Shown here: positions 17,068 through 24,040 of the stretch, in pieces | Layout of the letters: each line of letters opens with the position of its first letter | How positions within the stretch are numbered: position 1 is the first letter of the stretch | From: Bacteroidota bacterium | GTDB lineage: Bacteria > Bacteroidota > Bacteroidia > Chitinophagales > Chitinophagaceae | Assembly (NCBI GenBank): GCA_030706635.1 | Contig: JAUZOD010000014.1 | Location: 1 to 64,000 of the forward strand | Reading direction: 5' to 3' | DNA length: 64,000 nucleotides | The notes under the pieces: generated by a model | What the model was told of the DNA's origin: nothing | Database searches by the model: none | What the model saw: the letters and a program-made list of their open reading frames with translations, nothing else | Made by a program: the position numbers and the translations under genes

Positions 17068-17239
17068 CTGTAGAGGGAGGATTCGAACCTCCACGGGGCA
17101 GTTAGCCTTAGCACAATGTTAGTGGTGGTCAACCCCAGTCGGCCACGCCTTGCAGCGAGACCGGCATTATGCTATGTTTATCCTGTGATCCCCACCCCCG
17201 AGACAAGAGGGCATGTCTGCCAAATTTCATCACTCCACA
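17068..17239 (-). ncRNA. tRNA-like RNA with a giant (~102 nt) structured variable region
   Basis: On the minus strand TGTGGAG (17233-17239) pairs with CTCTACA (17069-17075, one G-U) as a 7-bp acceptor. A class-II-type D arm follows (stem ATG/CAT; loop AAATTTGGCAGA), then an anticodon arm CCCTC-TTGTCTC-GGGGG (17195-17211) and a T arm GGAGG-TTCGAAT-CCTCC (17076-17092). T8, A14, A15, G18, G19, A21, T33, T48, G53, TTC 54-56, A58 and C61 are all canonical. Between the anticodon and T arms are 102 nt instead of 5-20. They can fold: GGGG/CCCC closes the insert, AGCATAATG pairs with CATTGTGCT, and CCGGTC pairs with GACTGG. The apparent anticodon is GTC, but position 37 is T, which is abnormal. No 3' CCA is encoded. 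I do not recognise the RNA; it is not a standard tRNA or tmRNA. Confidence 0.7.
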
Positions 17240-17322
17240 GTAAAGCCACTGCCTTCCGACAGCGACATCGCAATATTAACGTAAATCGCCGAATTATTGG
17301 ATAAATATTAATGAAATTTTTA

Positions 17323-17348
17323 AAATATTCGAATATATTCAAATATTT
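17323..17348. promoter_or_regulatory. Palindromic operator upstream of the Lrp/AsnC gene
   Basis: AAATATTCGAATA / TATTCAAATATTT is a 26-bp palindrome with a single mismatch per arm. It is in a very AT-rich stretch and ends 37 bp before the Lrp-family start. A second smaller dyad, TTATTGAATAA, lies at about 17357-17367. Lrp/AsnC proteins commonly autoregulate through such sites; the operator could also affect the divergent tRNA-like RNA, which starts about 85 bp away on the other side. Confidence 0.6.
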
Positions 17349-17385
17349 ATTATATTTATTGAATAATATTAAAAACCATCTTTAA

Positions 17386-17859
17386 ATGGCGGTCAAATTT
17401 AATCTGGATAAACTGGATCTGCAGATCATTCATGAAATGATGGAAAATGCAGAAATCTCCTATGCCGATCTTGGAAAAAAGCTTTTCGTTTCCGGGGGTA
17501 CCATTCACGTGCGGATTAAAAAATTGCAGGAATTTGGTATTGTTAAAGGTACTAAACTGAATGTTAATCTAAAACACCTCGGTTATGATGTAATTGCCTT
17601 TATCGGCATTTACCTGGAAAAAAGTTCACTCTATGATTCTGTCGCAAAAGAGCTGCGCAGGATTCCGGATATCGTCCGGTTGAACTACACCACGGGGAAT
17701 TACAGCATGTTCGCAGAAATTGTTTGTAAAGACATCACTCAACTGCGTTTTGTACTTCACGATGAATTGCAGAAAATAAAAGGCATTGAACGTACCGAAA
17801 CATTCATTTCCCTGGATGAGAGCTTCAACCGCAATGTGCCGGTTTATAAAGAACCTTAA
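17386..17859 (+). CDS. Lrp/AsnC-family transcriptional regulator
   Basis: 157-aa feast/famine regulator. The N-terminal winged helix-turn-helix (residues about 5-60: LDKLDLQIIHEMMENAEISY, LGKKLFVSGGTIHVRIKKL) is followed by the RAM ligand-binding domain (about 68-150: VIAFIGIYLEKSS, NYSMFAEIVCKD, IERTETFISLDESFNRNVP). Full family length. The start ATG is directly preceded by an AT-rich region with a strong palindrome. The effector is unknown, and the targets other than itself cannot be told from the sequence. Confidence 0.93.
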   Translation: MAVKFNLDKLDLQIIHEMMENAEISYADLGKKLFVSGGTIHVRIKKLQEFGIVKGTKLNVNLKHLGYDVIAFIGIYLEKSSLYDSVAKELRRIPDIVRLNYTTGNYSMFAEIVCKDITQLRFVLHDELQKIKGIERTETFISLDESFNRNVPVYKEP

Positions 17860-17918
17860 TCTCTTTTCCTTGTGATCTTCTTTTAATTACTATTTCCAGG
17901 TCAAACGAAGTGCGTACT

Positions 17919-19001
17919 TCATTCCTTCACGTTTAATGCATCCCTTAATCCGTTTCCCAATAAATTAAATGAGAGTACCAGCAGCATGATCGCAATTCCG
18001 GGAACCAGTGCCAGCATCGGATTATGGGTAATGATGAAATTATAGTTTTCCTTGATCATCAATCCCCAGCTTGGCTGAGGCGGTTGAACGCCGATGCCTA
18101 AAAAACTCAATCCCGCTTCAATCACAATAGCGGAAGCAAAATTCGATGCAGCAATTACCAATACAGATCCCAGAATATTCGGGAGAATATGTTTTCCGAT
18201 AATCCGGACGTCGGAATAGCCCAAGGCTCTGGCTGCTTCCACGTATTCCAGTTGCTTTATGGCCAGGACCTGTCCGCGTACCATGCGCGCCACATTCACC
18301 CACATCGTCAGTCCGATGGCTATGAACACCTGCCAGAATCCTTTGCCCAGAAGAAGTGTTAATGCAAACACCAGCAACAAGGTCGGTACGCTCCAGATCA
18401 CATTCAGGAACCACATGATGATCTGATCAGACCTTCCGCCGAAATATCCGGCAATGGCACCCAGCAGAATGCCTATGCTCAGGGAAAGGATTGCTGTGAT
18501 GAGGCCTACGGCCAGACTAACCCGTACACCAATGATCAGCCGGCTGAGAATATCCCGTCCATAGCGGTCTGTGCCCAGCCAGAATGTTTTTTTTTGAATC
18601 TGCAGGTTCGGATCCGATGGCAGATGAAGTAAAGCCTGGCGTTCGCTGATTCCCTCATCAATATATTTAAACACAACCAGGCTGTCTCCGCGCTGCGCAT
18701 AATTTGTAATGGGCAGGTAGTCATAACGATCGTCCTCACCGGTAAATGATTCCGCGATTCTGGATTTTGCAGCAATGGACCGCTGCTTTCTGAGGAGCAG
18801 AAAAGTTTGCCTGAAGCCGGGTTTCCGACCGCCGATCTCCAGGGTCATCCGGTTGGCATCAGGACTGTGATCCGGAGCGAGCATATAGGCGAAAACAGCC
18901 AGGATCAAAGCAATGGAAATGAGCACCATGCCGAAAACTGCACCAGGGTTTTTTTTTAATCGCCTCCAGGTGGAGGGTTGTGGTGAATCAGCGCTTTTCA
19001 A
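17919..19001 (-). CDS. DppC/OppC-type ABC transporter permease
   Basis: 360-aa inner-membrane permease of the peptide/nickel importer family. The first helix (about residues 20-45) is followed by an extracytoplasmic segment of about 110 residues before the conserved FWLGTDRYGRDILSRLI, longer than in typical DppC. The cytoplasmic EAA loop is visible (EAARALGYSDVRIIGKHILPN), and the end is GNGLRDALN. The start is a TTG at 19001, immediately next to the palindromic repeat. The partner permease, ATPases and binding protein are not in this window. It is convergent with the Lrp gene. Confidence 0.88.
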   Translation of the reverse strand: MKSADSPQPSTWRRLKKNPGAVFGMVLISIALILAVFAYMLAPDHSPDANRMTLEIGGRKPGFRQTFLLLRKQRSIAAKSRIAESFTGEDDRYDYLPITNYAQRGDSLVVFKYIDEGISERQALLHLPSDPNLQIQKKTFWLGTDRYGRDILSRLIIGVRVSLAVGLITAILSLSIGILLGAIAGYFGGRSDQIIMWFLNVIWSVPTLLLVFALTLLLGKGFWQVFIAIGLTMWVNVARMVRGQVLAIKQLEYVEAARALGYSDVRIIGKHILPNILGSVLVIAASNFASAIVIEAGLSFLGIGVQPPQPSWGLMIKENYNFIITHNPMLALVPGIAIMLLVLSFNLLGNGLRDALNVKE

Positions 19002-19002
19002 T

Positions 19003-19134
19003 CGGTTGACGGTTGACGGATGACAGTTGACGGACTTCCAATGTAAATTCGCACATAGAGATTGATTATAAAATAATATAAAAAAAATTAGCTAACTAAG
19101 ATAACGATAAAAACCGTCAACCGTCATCCGTCAT
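19003..19134. repeat. GTTGACGG-word palindromic element, expanded loop
   Basis: The left arm 19003-19033 (chain of GGTTGAC, GGTTGAC, GGATGAC, AGTTGAC words) pairs with the right arm 19114-19134 (CCGTCAACCGTCATCCGTCAT). The start of the loop (CTTCCAATGTAAATTCGCAC) resembles the loops of the other copies but is followed by about 60 nt of AT-rich insert. It lies between the glycosyltransferase stop (19138) and the permease start (19001). Confidence 0.75.
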
Positions 19135-19137
19135 CTT

Positions 19138-20322
19138 TCATTTCACCCGCCTGTTCTTCCAGCTGTATTTCCCGAAGACGCCAAAAGTTCCGGCGGCTAC
19201 GGTATAAATAATATGGAAGGGCTGACAAAGAATAAAATAAGACATCAGCGCGCGTTGCTGAAAAAAGGCGGCGACTTTGGAAACAAAGAAATATTCGGCG
19301 AAGGTTTTAAACATCAGGAAAGCGATCAGCCAGTGCCAGCTGTCATATTTAAAGCTTAAGAAGAAAAGCAGGAGTAAACAAACATTCAGCGTATAGACCA
19401 GGGCGAGGGTAATAAAAATTGCCGGATGTCCGTAATGGGAAATCTTACTCGCCCACCGGATGCGCTGCTGAAAAAAGGCAATTAAACTATCCGCTGGTTC
19501 TGTGCTTACAATGGCTTTTGAATTTTTCAGATAACCGGCTTTTCCGGGAAACCGGGCCTGCATTTTTGCCATGAGCAGCATGTCGTCTCCGGATGCGATA
19601 TGATCAATACCTTTAAATCCATCAACGCTATAAAATGCAGCGCGGCCATAGGCCAGGTTTGCCCCATTGGCCATGGGATATAAATTTTTATGGATGGCGG
19701 CTCCGGTGATGCCCTGTAAGGAAATAAAATCGAGGGCCTGGAATATCGAGAGCAAGGAGCCGTCTGTTTCAATTTTCACCGGCGCCGCCAGGATTTTATA
19801 ATCATTTTTCAAATAGGATTGAACCAGGGTTTCTATCCATTCCGGACCCGCTGTACAATCAGCATCTGTGCAAACAATCAGTTCCCCTGAAGCGTGAGCG
19901 ATCCCCGTTTCGATGGCCTTTTTCTTATGGGCATTCAGGCTATTCTCCTCAGCAAACTGATGCAGGTTCAATAAAATGGCGCGTCCGGCGGTTTGCTCAA
20001 CGACTGAGGCAGTGTTGTCCGTAGAAAAATCATTTACTACAATCACTTCTATTTGAGCGGCGGGATAGGATTGATTGAAAATGGATCCCAGGCAATCACC
20101 GATATGCAATTCTTCATTTCTTGCGGGAATAATGATGGAGACTTTTAACAGATGAGCAGATCTTTTTCCATTCGGAACAGCGGTTCTGGTAGCGATCAAA
20201 TCCGGGGTTGCGGTGGGCTCGTTTTCTCCTGGCGTGATACGGTCCCATAACCGGTGATAATATAAAATCAGAAAGGAATATAATAGTAAAAATGCGCCGG
20301 TGAAGGCCAGGAATACATGCAT
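19138..20322 (-). CDS. Family 2 glycosyltransferase, membrane-anchored
   Basis: About 394-aa glycosyltransferase. There is an N-terminal membrane helix (VFLAFTGAFLLLYSFLILYY), then a GT-A domain beginning VSIIIPARNEELHIGDCLGS, with the nucleotide-sugar DXD-type motif in CTDADC and an acceptor-site motif QRIRW (QxxRW). Three C-terminal hydrophobic helices follow. The QxxRW motif marks the processive-type GT2 group. ATG 20322 was chosen; ATG 20367 in the same frame would add 15 residues. It probably acts in envelope polysaccharide or lipid glycosylation; the substrate is unknown. Confidence 0.88.
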   Translation of the reverse strand: MHVFLAFTGAFLLLYSFLILYYHRLWDRITPGENEPTATPDLIATRTAVPNGKRSAHLLKVSIIIPARNEELHIGDCLGSIFNQSYPAAQIEVIVVNDFSTDNTASVVEQTAGRAILLNLHQFAEENSLNAHKKKAIETGIAHASGELIVCTDADCTAGPEWIETLVQSYLKNDYKILAAPVKIETDGSLLSIFQALDFISLQGITGAAIHKNLYPMANGANLAYGRAAFYSVDGFKGIDHIASGDDMLLMAKMQARFPGKAGYLKNSKAIVSTEPADSLIAFFQQRIRWASKISHYGHPAIFITLALVYTLNVCLLLLFFLSFKYDSWHWLIAFLMFKTFAEYFFVSKVAAFFQQRALMSYFILCQPFHIIYTVAAGTFGVFGKYSWKNRRVK

Positions 20323-20523
20323 TGTTTTAAAATCCAATTGGAAATATACGATGATGTGGACCCTCATCCAATTGAATTCAGGTGGGAAACCGCTTCACGG
20401 ATGAGGATATAACCAGGGTCAGCATCCAAGCTGAACAACCCGAGAATCAAAATCAAACGGGGTATAGTCTAAAAGCCGAATGGGACAAAGGCATTCAATT
20501 ATCCCAAAAAAGACACCTGGAAA

Positions 20524-20576
20524 TTTGCTCTTCAATGGGGAAATGGGTAGATTTGGATAGTTGTTTAACTAACTAT
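20524..20576 (+). promoter_or_regulatory. MarR promoter with overlapping palindromic operator
   Basis: TTTG (20524-20527), a 20-nt spacer and TAGATTTG (20548-20555) make a near-ideal Bacteroidota promoter. The expected start site falls inside the 20-bp dyad ATAGTTGTTTAACTAACTAT (20557-20576, 16 of 20 positions symmetric), which ends immediately before the ATG at 20577. This arrangement fits autorepression by the MarR protein and regulation of the downstream acyl-CoA dehydrogenase. Confidence 0.7.
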
Positions 20577-21017
20577 ATGCAAAACAACCATTTCAAAAAA
20601 GGGGAGTTATATAGTTTCGTCACCGGCAAGGCGTCCATCGCCATCGCCCGCCGTCTGCAGAAAAAATTCAATCTGGCTTCGCTGAACATCACGATCGAAC
20701 AATGGAGCGTATTGTATCAGTTGTGGAAACAGGATGGTCTGAGTCAGCAGGAACTTTGCCGGGCTACCTTCCGGGATAAACCCAGCATTACCCGGCTGGT
20801 GGACAACCTCGAAAAATTACAACTGGTCAAACGGGTCGCTTCTTCCGACGACCGGCGTATAAACCGGATTTATTTGACGAAACTCGCGGTGAAGTTACAG
20901 GAGCAGACCATGCTGATTGCCGAAGATACGTTGAATGAAGCCCTGCAGGGTGTGCCGGGAGAACAGGTGGAAGTATGCAAATCGGTTTTGCAAATTGTGT
21001 ATGATAACCTTAAATAG
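20577..21017 (+). CDS. MarR-family transcriptional regulator
   Basis: 146-aa winged helix regulator. The core is visible: LNITIEQWSVLYQLWKQDGL, SQQELCRATFRDKPSITRLV (recognition helix) and the wing VKRVASSDDRRINRIYLT. An in-frame GTG at 20382 would add 65 residues, but these look non-conserved and lie upstream of the promoter, so ATG 20577 is preferred; it also gives standard MarR length. The acyl-CoA dehydrogenase starts 21 bp downstream, suggesting control of fatty-acid oxidation in response to an acyl-type ligand (inference). Confidence 0.9.
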   Translation: MQNNHFKKGELYSFVTGKASIAIARRLQKKFNLASLNITIEQWSVLYQLWKQDGLSQQELCRATFRDKPSITRLVDNLEKLQLVKRVASSDDRRINRIYLTKLAVKLQEQTMLIAEDTLNEALQGVPGEQVEVCKSVLQIVYDNLK

Positions 21018-21038
21018 AGCATATTAAAATAATACAAG

Positions 21039-22832
21039 ATGAGTACAGCAATCGTTAAGCAGCAGCAGATCAGGGGCGGCGAATGGCTGATCCGTGAATC
21101 TGAAACCGCGGATACTTTTATTCCGGAAAATTTTAGTGAGGAACAACGCATGGTCAAAGACATGTGCGCTTCTTTCCTGGACAGCGAGGTATTGCCACTG
21201 ATGGACCGAATCGAAGAACTTGAACCGGGTCTTATGCCATCCTTGCTTTTGAAAGCCGGTGAGCAAGGCCTTCTCGGTGCTTCCATTCCGGAAAATCTCG
21301 GGGGCCTCGGAAAAGATTTCGTTACCTCAACCCTCGTGAACGAAGGACTTGGCGGAGGATTTTCATTTTCTGTGGCCCTGGCTGCCCATACGGGAATCGG
21401 AACCCTGCCCATATTGTATTTTGGCACAGAAGCACAAAAAACGAAATACATTCCGAAACTGGCAACCGGAGAATGGAAAGCTTCCTACGGATTAACGGAA
21501 CCCAACAGCGGAAGTGATGCCCTCAGTGCAAAAACAACAGCGACCCTGAGCAGGGATGGAAAATTTTATTTGCTGAACGGACAGAAATGCTGGATCACGA
21601 ATGGGGGTTTTGCTGATGTTTACACTGTGTTCGCCAAAGTAGATGGCGAGAAATTTACTGCTTTCATTTTGGAGAAAAACTTTGCCGGATTCACCCGTGG
21701 CCAGGAAGAACATAAAATGGGCATTAAGGGTTCTTCCACCGTTCAGTTATATTTTCAGGATTGCCCGGTGCCGGTGGAAAATGTGCTGGGGGAGATCGGT
21801 CGCGGGCACATCATTGCTTTTAATATCTTGAACATCGGTCGTTTGAAGTTGGGCGCCGCAGCCCTGGGCGCCGGAAAACGTATTGCCGGTGTTGCCATAG
21901 ATTATGCGAATACCCGGGAGCAGTTTAAGACGATGATCTCCGCATTTGGGGCTATTAGAAATAAGATTGCCGAAATGGCTGTTCAAATCTGGGTAGCTGA
22001 AAGCGCCTTGTATCGTGTGTCTGACTGGATCGAGCGTTGGAAAGCGGCATTAACAGAAGAGGGGAAACCTTTTAATGAGGCGGCATTAGGGGCTGCCGAA
22101 GAGTATGCCATTGAATGCGCGATGTTAAAAGTATTCGGGAGTGAAATGCTGGATTACGTAGTTGACGAGGCAGTGCAAATTCATGGCGGCAACGGCTTCA
22201 GCGATGAATACAGTGTTTCCAGGTCGTACCGGGACAGCCGCATCAACCGGATCTTTGAAGGGACCAACGAGATCAATCGGCTGCTGATCGTGGACATGGT
22301 TTTAAAACGGGCAGCGAAGGGCCGGCTCGATATTCTTTCTCATGCCAAATCCGTTGCCGGGGAGCTGGTAAGCATTCCGGATTTCGGTGAAGCGGAAGGC
22401 GGGCTTTTTGACCCGGAAAGAAAAACGGTCAGGCAATTTAAGAAAGCCATCCTGATGACCGCAGGTGCCGCTGTTCAAAAACTGGCTGCAACATTGGAGT
22501 CTGAGCAGGAAATCCTGATGCATATAGCTGACATGGCCACAGTAACCTTTCATGCCGAAAGCGCCCTGTTGCGGGTAGTCAAACTGGCCGAACTGAAAGA
22601 TGAAAAAAATATCGGTTTTGAATTGGATATAATGAGAACCTATCTCTACGATGCAGCAGATCAGCTCAATAAATCGGGTAAGGATGCCATCAATGCATTT
22701 GCGGAAGGGGATGAGCAACGGATGCTCTTGCTGGGTTTAAAAAGATTCACCAAAATAAATCCGTTTAATTCGAAGGAAGCAAAGAGACGCATAGCCGGCA
22801 AACTCATTGCCGCGGACAAATATCCGTTGTAA
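21039..22832 (+). CDS. Acyl-CoA dehydrogenase
   Basis: 597-aa FAD enzyme for the first step of fatty-acid beta-oxidation. Signature stretches are YGLTEPNSGSDALSAKT (FAD/substrate loop), CWITNGGFADVYTVFAKV, and VQIHGGNGFSDEYSVSRSYR followed by RINRIFEGTNEINRL. The catalytic base is probably the Glu of FEGTNE. The extra C-terminal domain of about 150 residues makes it VLCAD-like rather than the 380-aa short form. It is in an operon with the MarR gene. In related genomes this unit often includes a thiolase and hydroxyacyl-CoA dehydrogenase; those are absent here. Confidence 0.93.
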   Translation: MSTAIVKQQQIRGGEWLIRESETADTFIPENFSEEQRMVKDMCASFLDSEVLPLMDRIEELEPGLMPSLLLKAGEQGLLGASIPENLGGLGKDFVTSTLVNEGLGGGFSFSVALAAHTGIGTLPILYFGTEAQKTKYIPKLATGEWKASYGLTEPNSGSDALSAKTTATLSRDGKFYLLNGQKCWITNGGFADVYTVFAKVDGEKFTAFILEKNFAGFTRGQEEHKMGIKGSSTVQLYFQDCPVPVENVLGEIGRGHIIAFNILNIGRLKLGAAALGAGKRIAGVAIDYANTREQFKTMISAFGAIRNKIAEMAVQIWVAESALYRVSDWIERWKAALTEEGKPFNEAALGAAEEYAIECAMLKVFGSEMLDYVVDEAVQIHGGNGFSDEYSVSRSYRDSRINRIFEGTNEINRLLIVDMVLKRAAKGRLDILSHAKSVAGELVSIPDFGEAEGGLFDPERKTVRQFKKAILMTAGAAVQKLAATLESEQEILMHIADMATVTFHAESALLRVVKLAELKDEKNIGFELDIMRTYLYDAADQLNKSGKDAINAFAEGDEQRMLLLGLKRFTKINPFNSKEAKRRIAGKLIAADKYPL

Positions 22833-22856
22833 ATAAGTGCCCAAATACTTACTTTG
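22827..22856 (+). promoter_or_regulatory. Probable promoter of the Dabb gene
   Basis: TTG (22827-22829), a 19-nt spacer and TTACTTTG (22849-22856, one mismatch to TAnnTTTG). Spacing is right for a Bacteroidota promoter and gives a leader of about 65 nt to the ATG at 22929. It begins within the acyl-CoA dehydrogenase stop region. Confidence 0.4.
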
Positions 22857-22928
22857 TGCCATGCATGACCAGGTTGGCCAATGGGCGAGCATACATGCTG
22901 CGTATCTTTCATTTAAACTCCTATCAAG

Positions 22929-23249
22929 ATGTCAGAAGACAAAAATGTGTTTATCCACCATGTATTTTTCTGGCTTGCCAATCCGAAAAGTACGGAAGAC
23001 CGCGCCCAGCTTCTGGCCGGTCTCAGAAAACTCTCAAAGGCTGTAACCATCAAACGATTTCACATTGGCCGGCCGGCCGGCACGCTCCGCGATGTTATAG
23101 ATACCTCTTATGCTTTTTCGTGGTGTATTTTTTTCTCAAATGCTGCGGATCAGGAGAGTTACCAGACTGATCCTATTCATCTCCGGTTTGTTGACGAATG
23201 TTCCCACCTATGGAGCCGGGTGACGGTATATGATTCGGTTGACATTTAA
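22929..23249 (+). CDS. Dabb-domain (stress-responsive A/B barrel) protein
   Basis: 106-aa protein with the dimeric alpha-beta barrel fold seen in small Dabb proteins. The start FIHHVFFWLANPKSTEDRAQ, the central VDTSYAFSWCIFF-like strand (here IDTSYAFSWCIFF) and the end VDECSHLWSRVTVYDS match the family. The biochemical role is generally unknown. Its stop overlaps the convergent pgl stop by 4 nt. Confidence 0.85.
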   Translation: MSEDKNVFIHHVFFWLANPKSTEDRAQLLAGLRKLSKAVTIKRFHIGRPAGTLRDVIDTSYAFSWCIFFSNAADQESYQTDPIHLRFVDECSHLWSRVTVYDSVDI

Positions 23250-23980
23250 AGTTCTGCGGCAGCAGCTTCGTCAAGAAAAAAATGTAATTCTCCGTGCAGG
23301 GGTTCAATCACCTGAGACGGGTAGCGATCAGGATCGTATTGTCCTTCTAATACTTCGCGAAGGGCATGTGATTTGCCGGACCCGCTGATCATAAAAACGA
23401 TGTAGTTGGCCCGGTTGGCTATATTTTTTGTTATGGTGATACGGAACATATCCTGCGCCGGAAGAAATAAAGAAGCGGCCCATTTGCGTTCTTCATGGAT
23501 CACTGCCGTGCCTGGAAAAAGGGAAAGTGTATGTCCATCGTCTCCCATACCCAGCAGGATCAGGTCGAAGGTGGTTTCGGGGAAATTTTTTTCGCTGCCC
23601 CCGAAATATTGCTGAAGCACAGTTTCATATTGTTCCGCCGCTTTCTCCGGCGTGAGCTGCGTCTGCATGATGTGGATCTGGTCTGCAGGAATATCCACTT
23701 TATTCAGGAGGGTATCGAAAGCCATCCGGGCGTTGTTCCGCTCATCTTCCAGGGGAACGGCTCTTTCATCGCCAAAAAATACATGTATTTTTCTCCAGTC
23801 AATTCTTTCCCTGTAAGGTGAGGTAGAAAGTAATTCATTTAGTCTCTTTGGTGTATTTCCTCCTGAAAGGGCGATGCAAAAACGGGATTGAATCTGGAGC
23901 TTCTCCTCGATCAGGCTGGTGATCCATTCTGCCAGTTCCAGGCTTAAAATCTCCAGGTTTTTATAAACTTGCTTGTTCAT
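23246..23980 (-). CDS. pgl: 6-phosphogluconolactonase
   Basis: 244-aa DevB/SOL-type 6-phosphogluconolactonase, hydrolysing 6-phosphogluconolactone to 6-phosphogluconate. Conserved segments are ALSGGNTPKRLNELL, KIHVFFGDERAVPLEDERNN (active-site loop), FDLILLGMGDDGHTLSLFPG and the sugar-phosphate stretch near NRANYIVFMISGSGKSHAL. Last gene of the gnd-zwf-pgl operon, starting 60 bp after zwf, so all three oxidative pentose-phosphate steps are encoded together. Confidence 0.94.
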   Translation of the reverse strand: MNKQVYKNLEILSLELAEWITSLIEEKLQIQSRFCIALSGGNTPKRLNELLSTSPYRERIDWRKIHVFFGDERAVPLEDERNNARMAFDTLLNKVDIPADQIHIMQTQLTPEKAAEQYETVLQQYFGGSEKNFPETTFDLILLGMGDDGHTLSLFPGTAVIHEERKWAASLFLPAQDMFRITITKNIANRANYIVFMISGSGKSHALREVLEGQYDPDRYPSQVIEPLHGELHFFLDEAAAAEL

Positions 23981-24040
23981 AAGCGCAATCTTTTTTGACG
24001 TGGCCGGAAGTCCGCCTTAAGTCCCTGTTCACTTTATTTA

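Noticed and set aside
17093-17204. Group I intron in a tRNA anticodon loop
   Set aside because: The anticodon stem is contiguous (CCCTC/GGGGG) and the insert lies after it; 102 nt is too short for a group I core.
17116-17304. 62-aa plus-strand frame across the tRNA-like RNA
   Set aside because: It lies across the paired RNA sequence, has no protein-like pattern, and the opposite strand has a coherent RNA structure plus terminator.
17068-17386. tmRNA (ssrA)
   Set aside because: No GGGGCT-type 5' end, no ALAA tag frame and no tmRNA core; a complete anticodon arm is present and the acceptor pairs only 172 nt upstream.
20382-20576. N-terminal extension of the MarR protein from a GTG
   Set aside because: Lies upstream of the strong promoter/operator and gives a non-family length.
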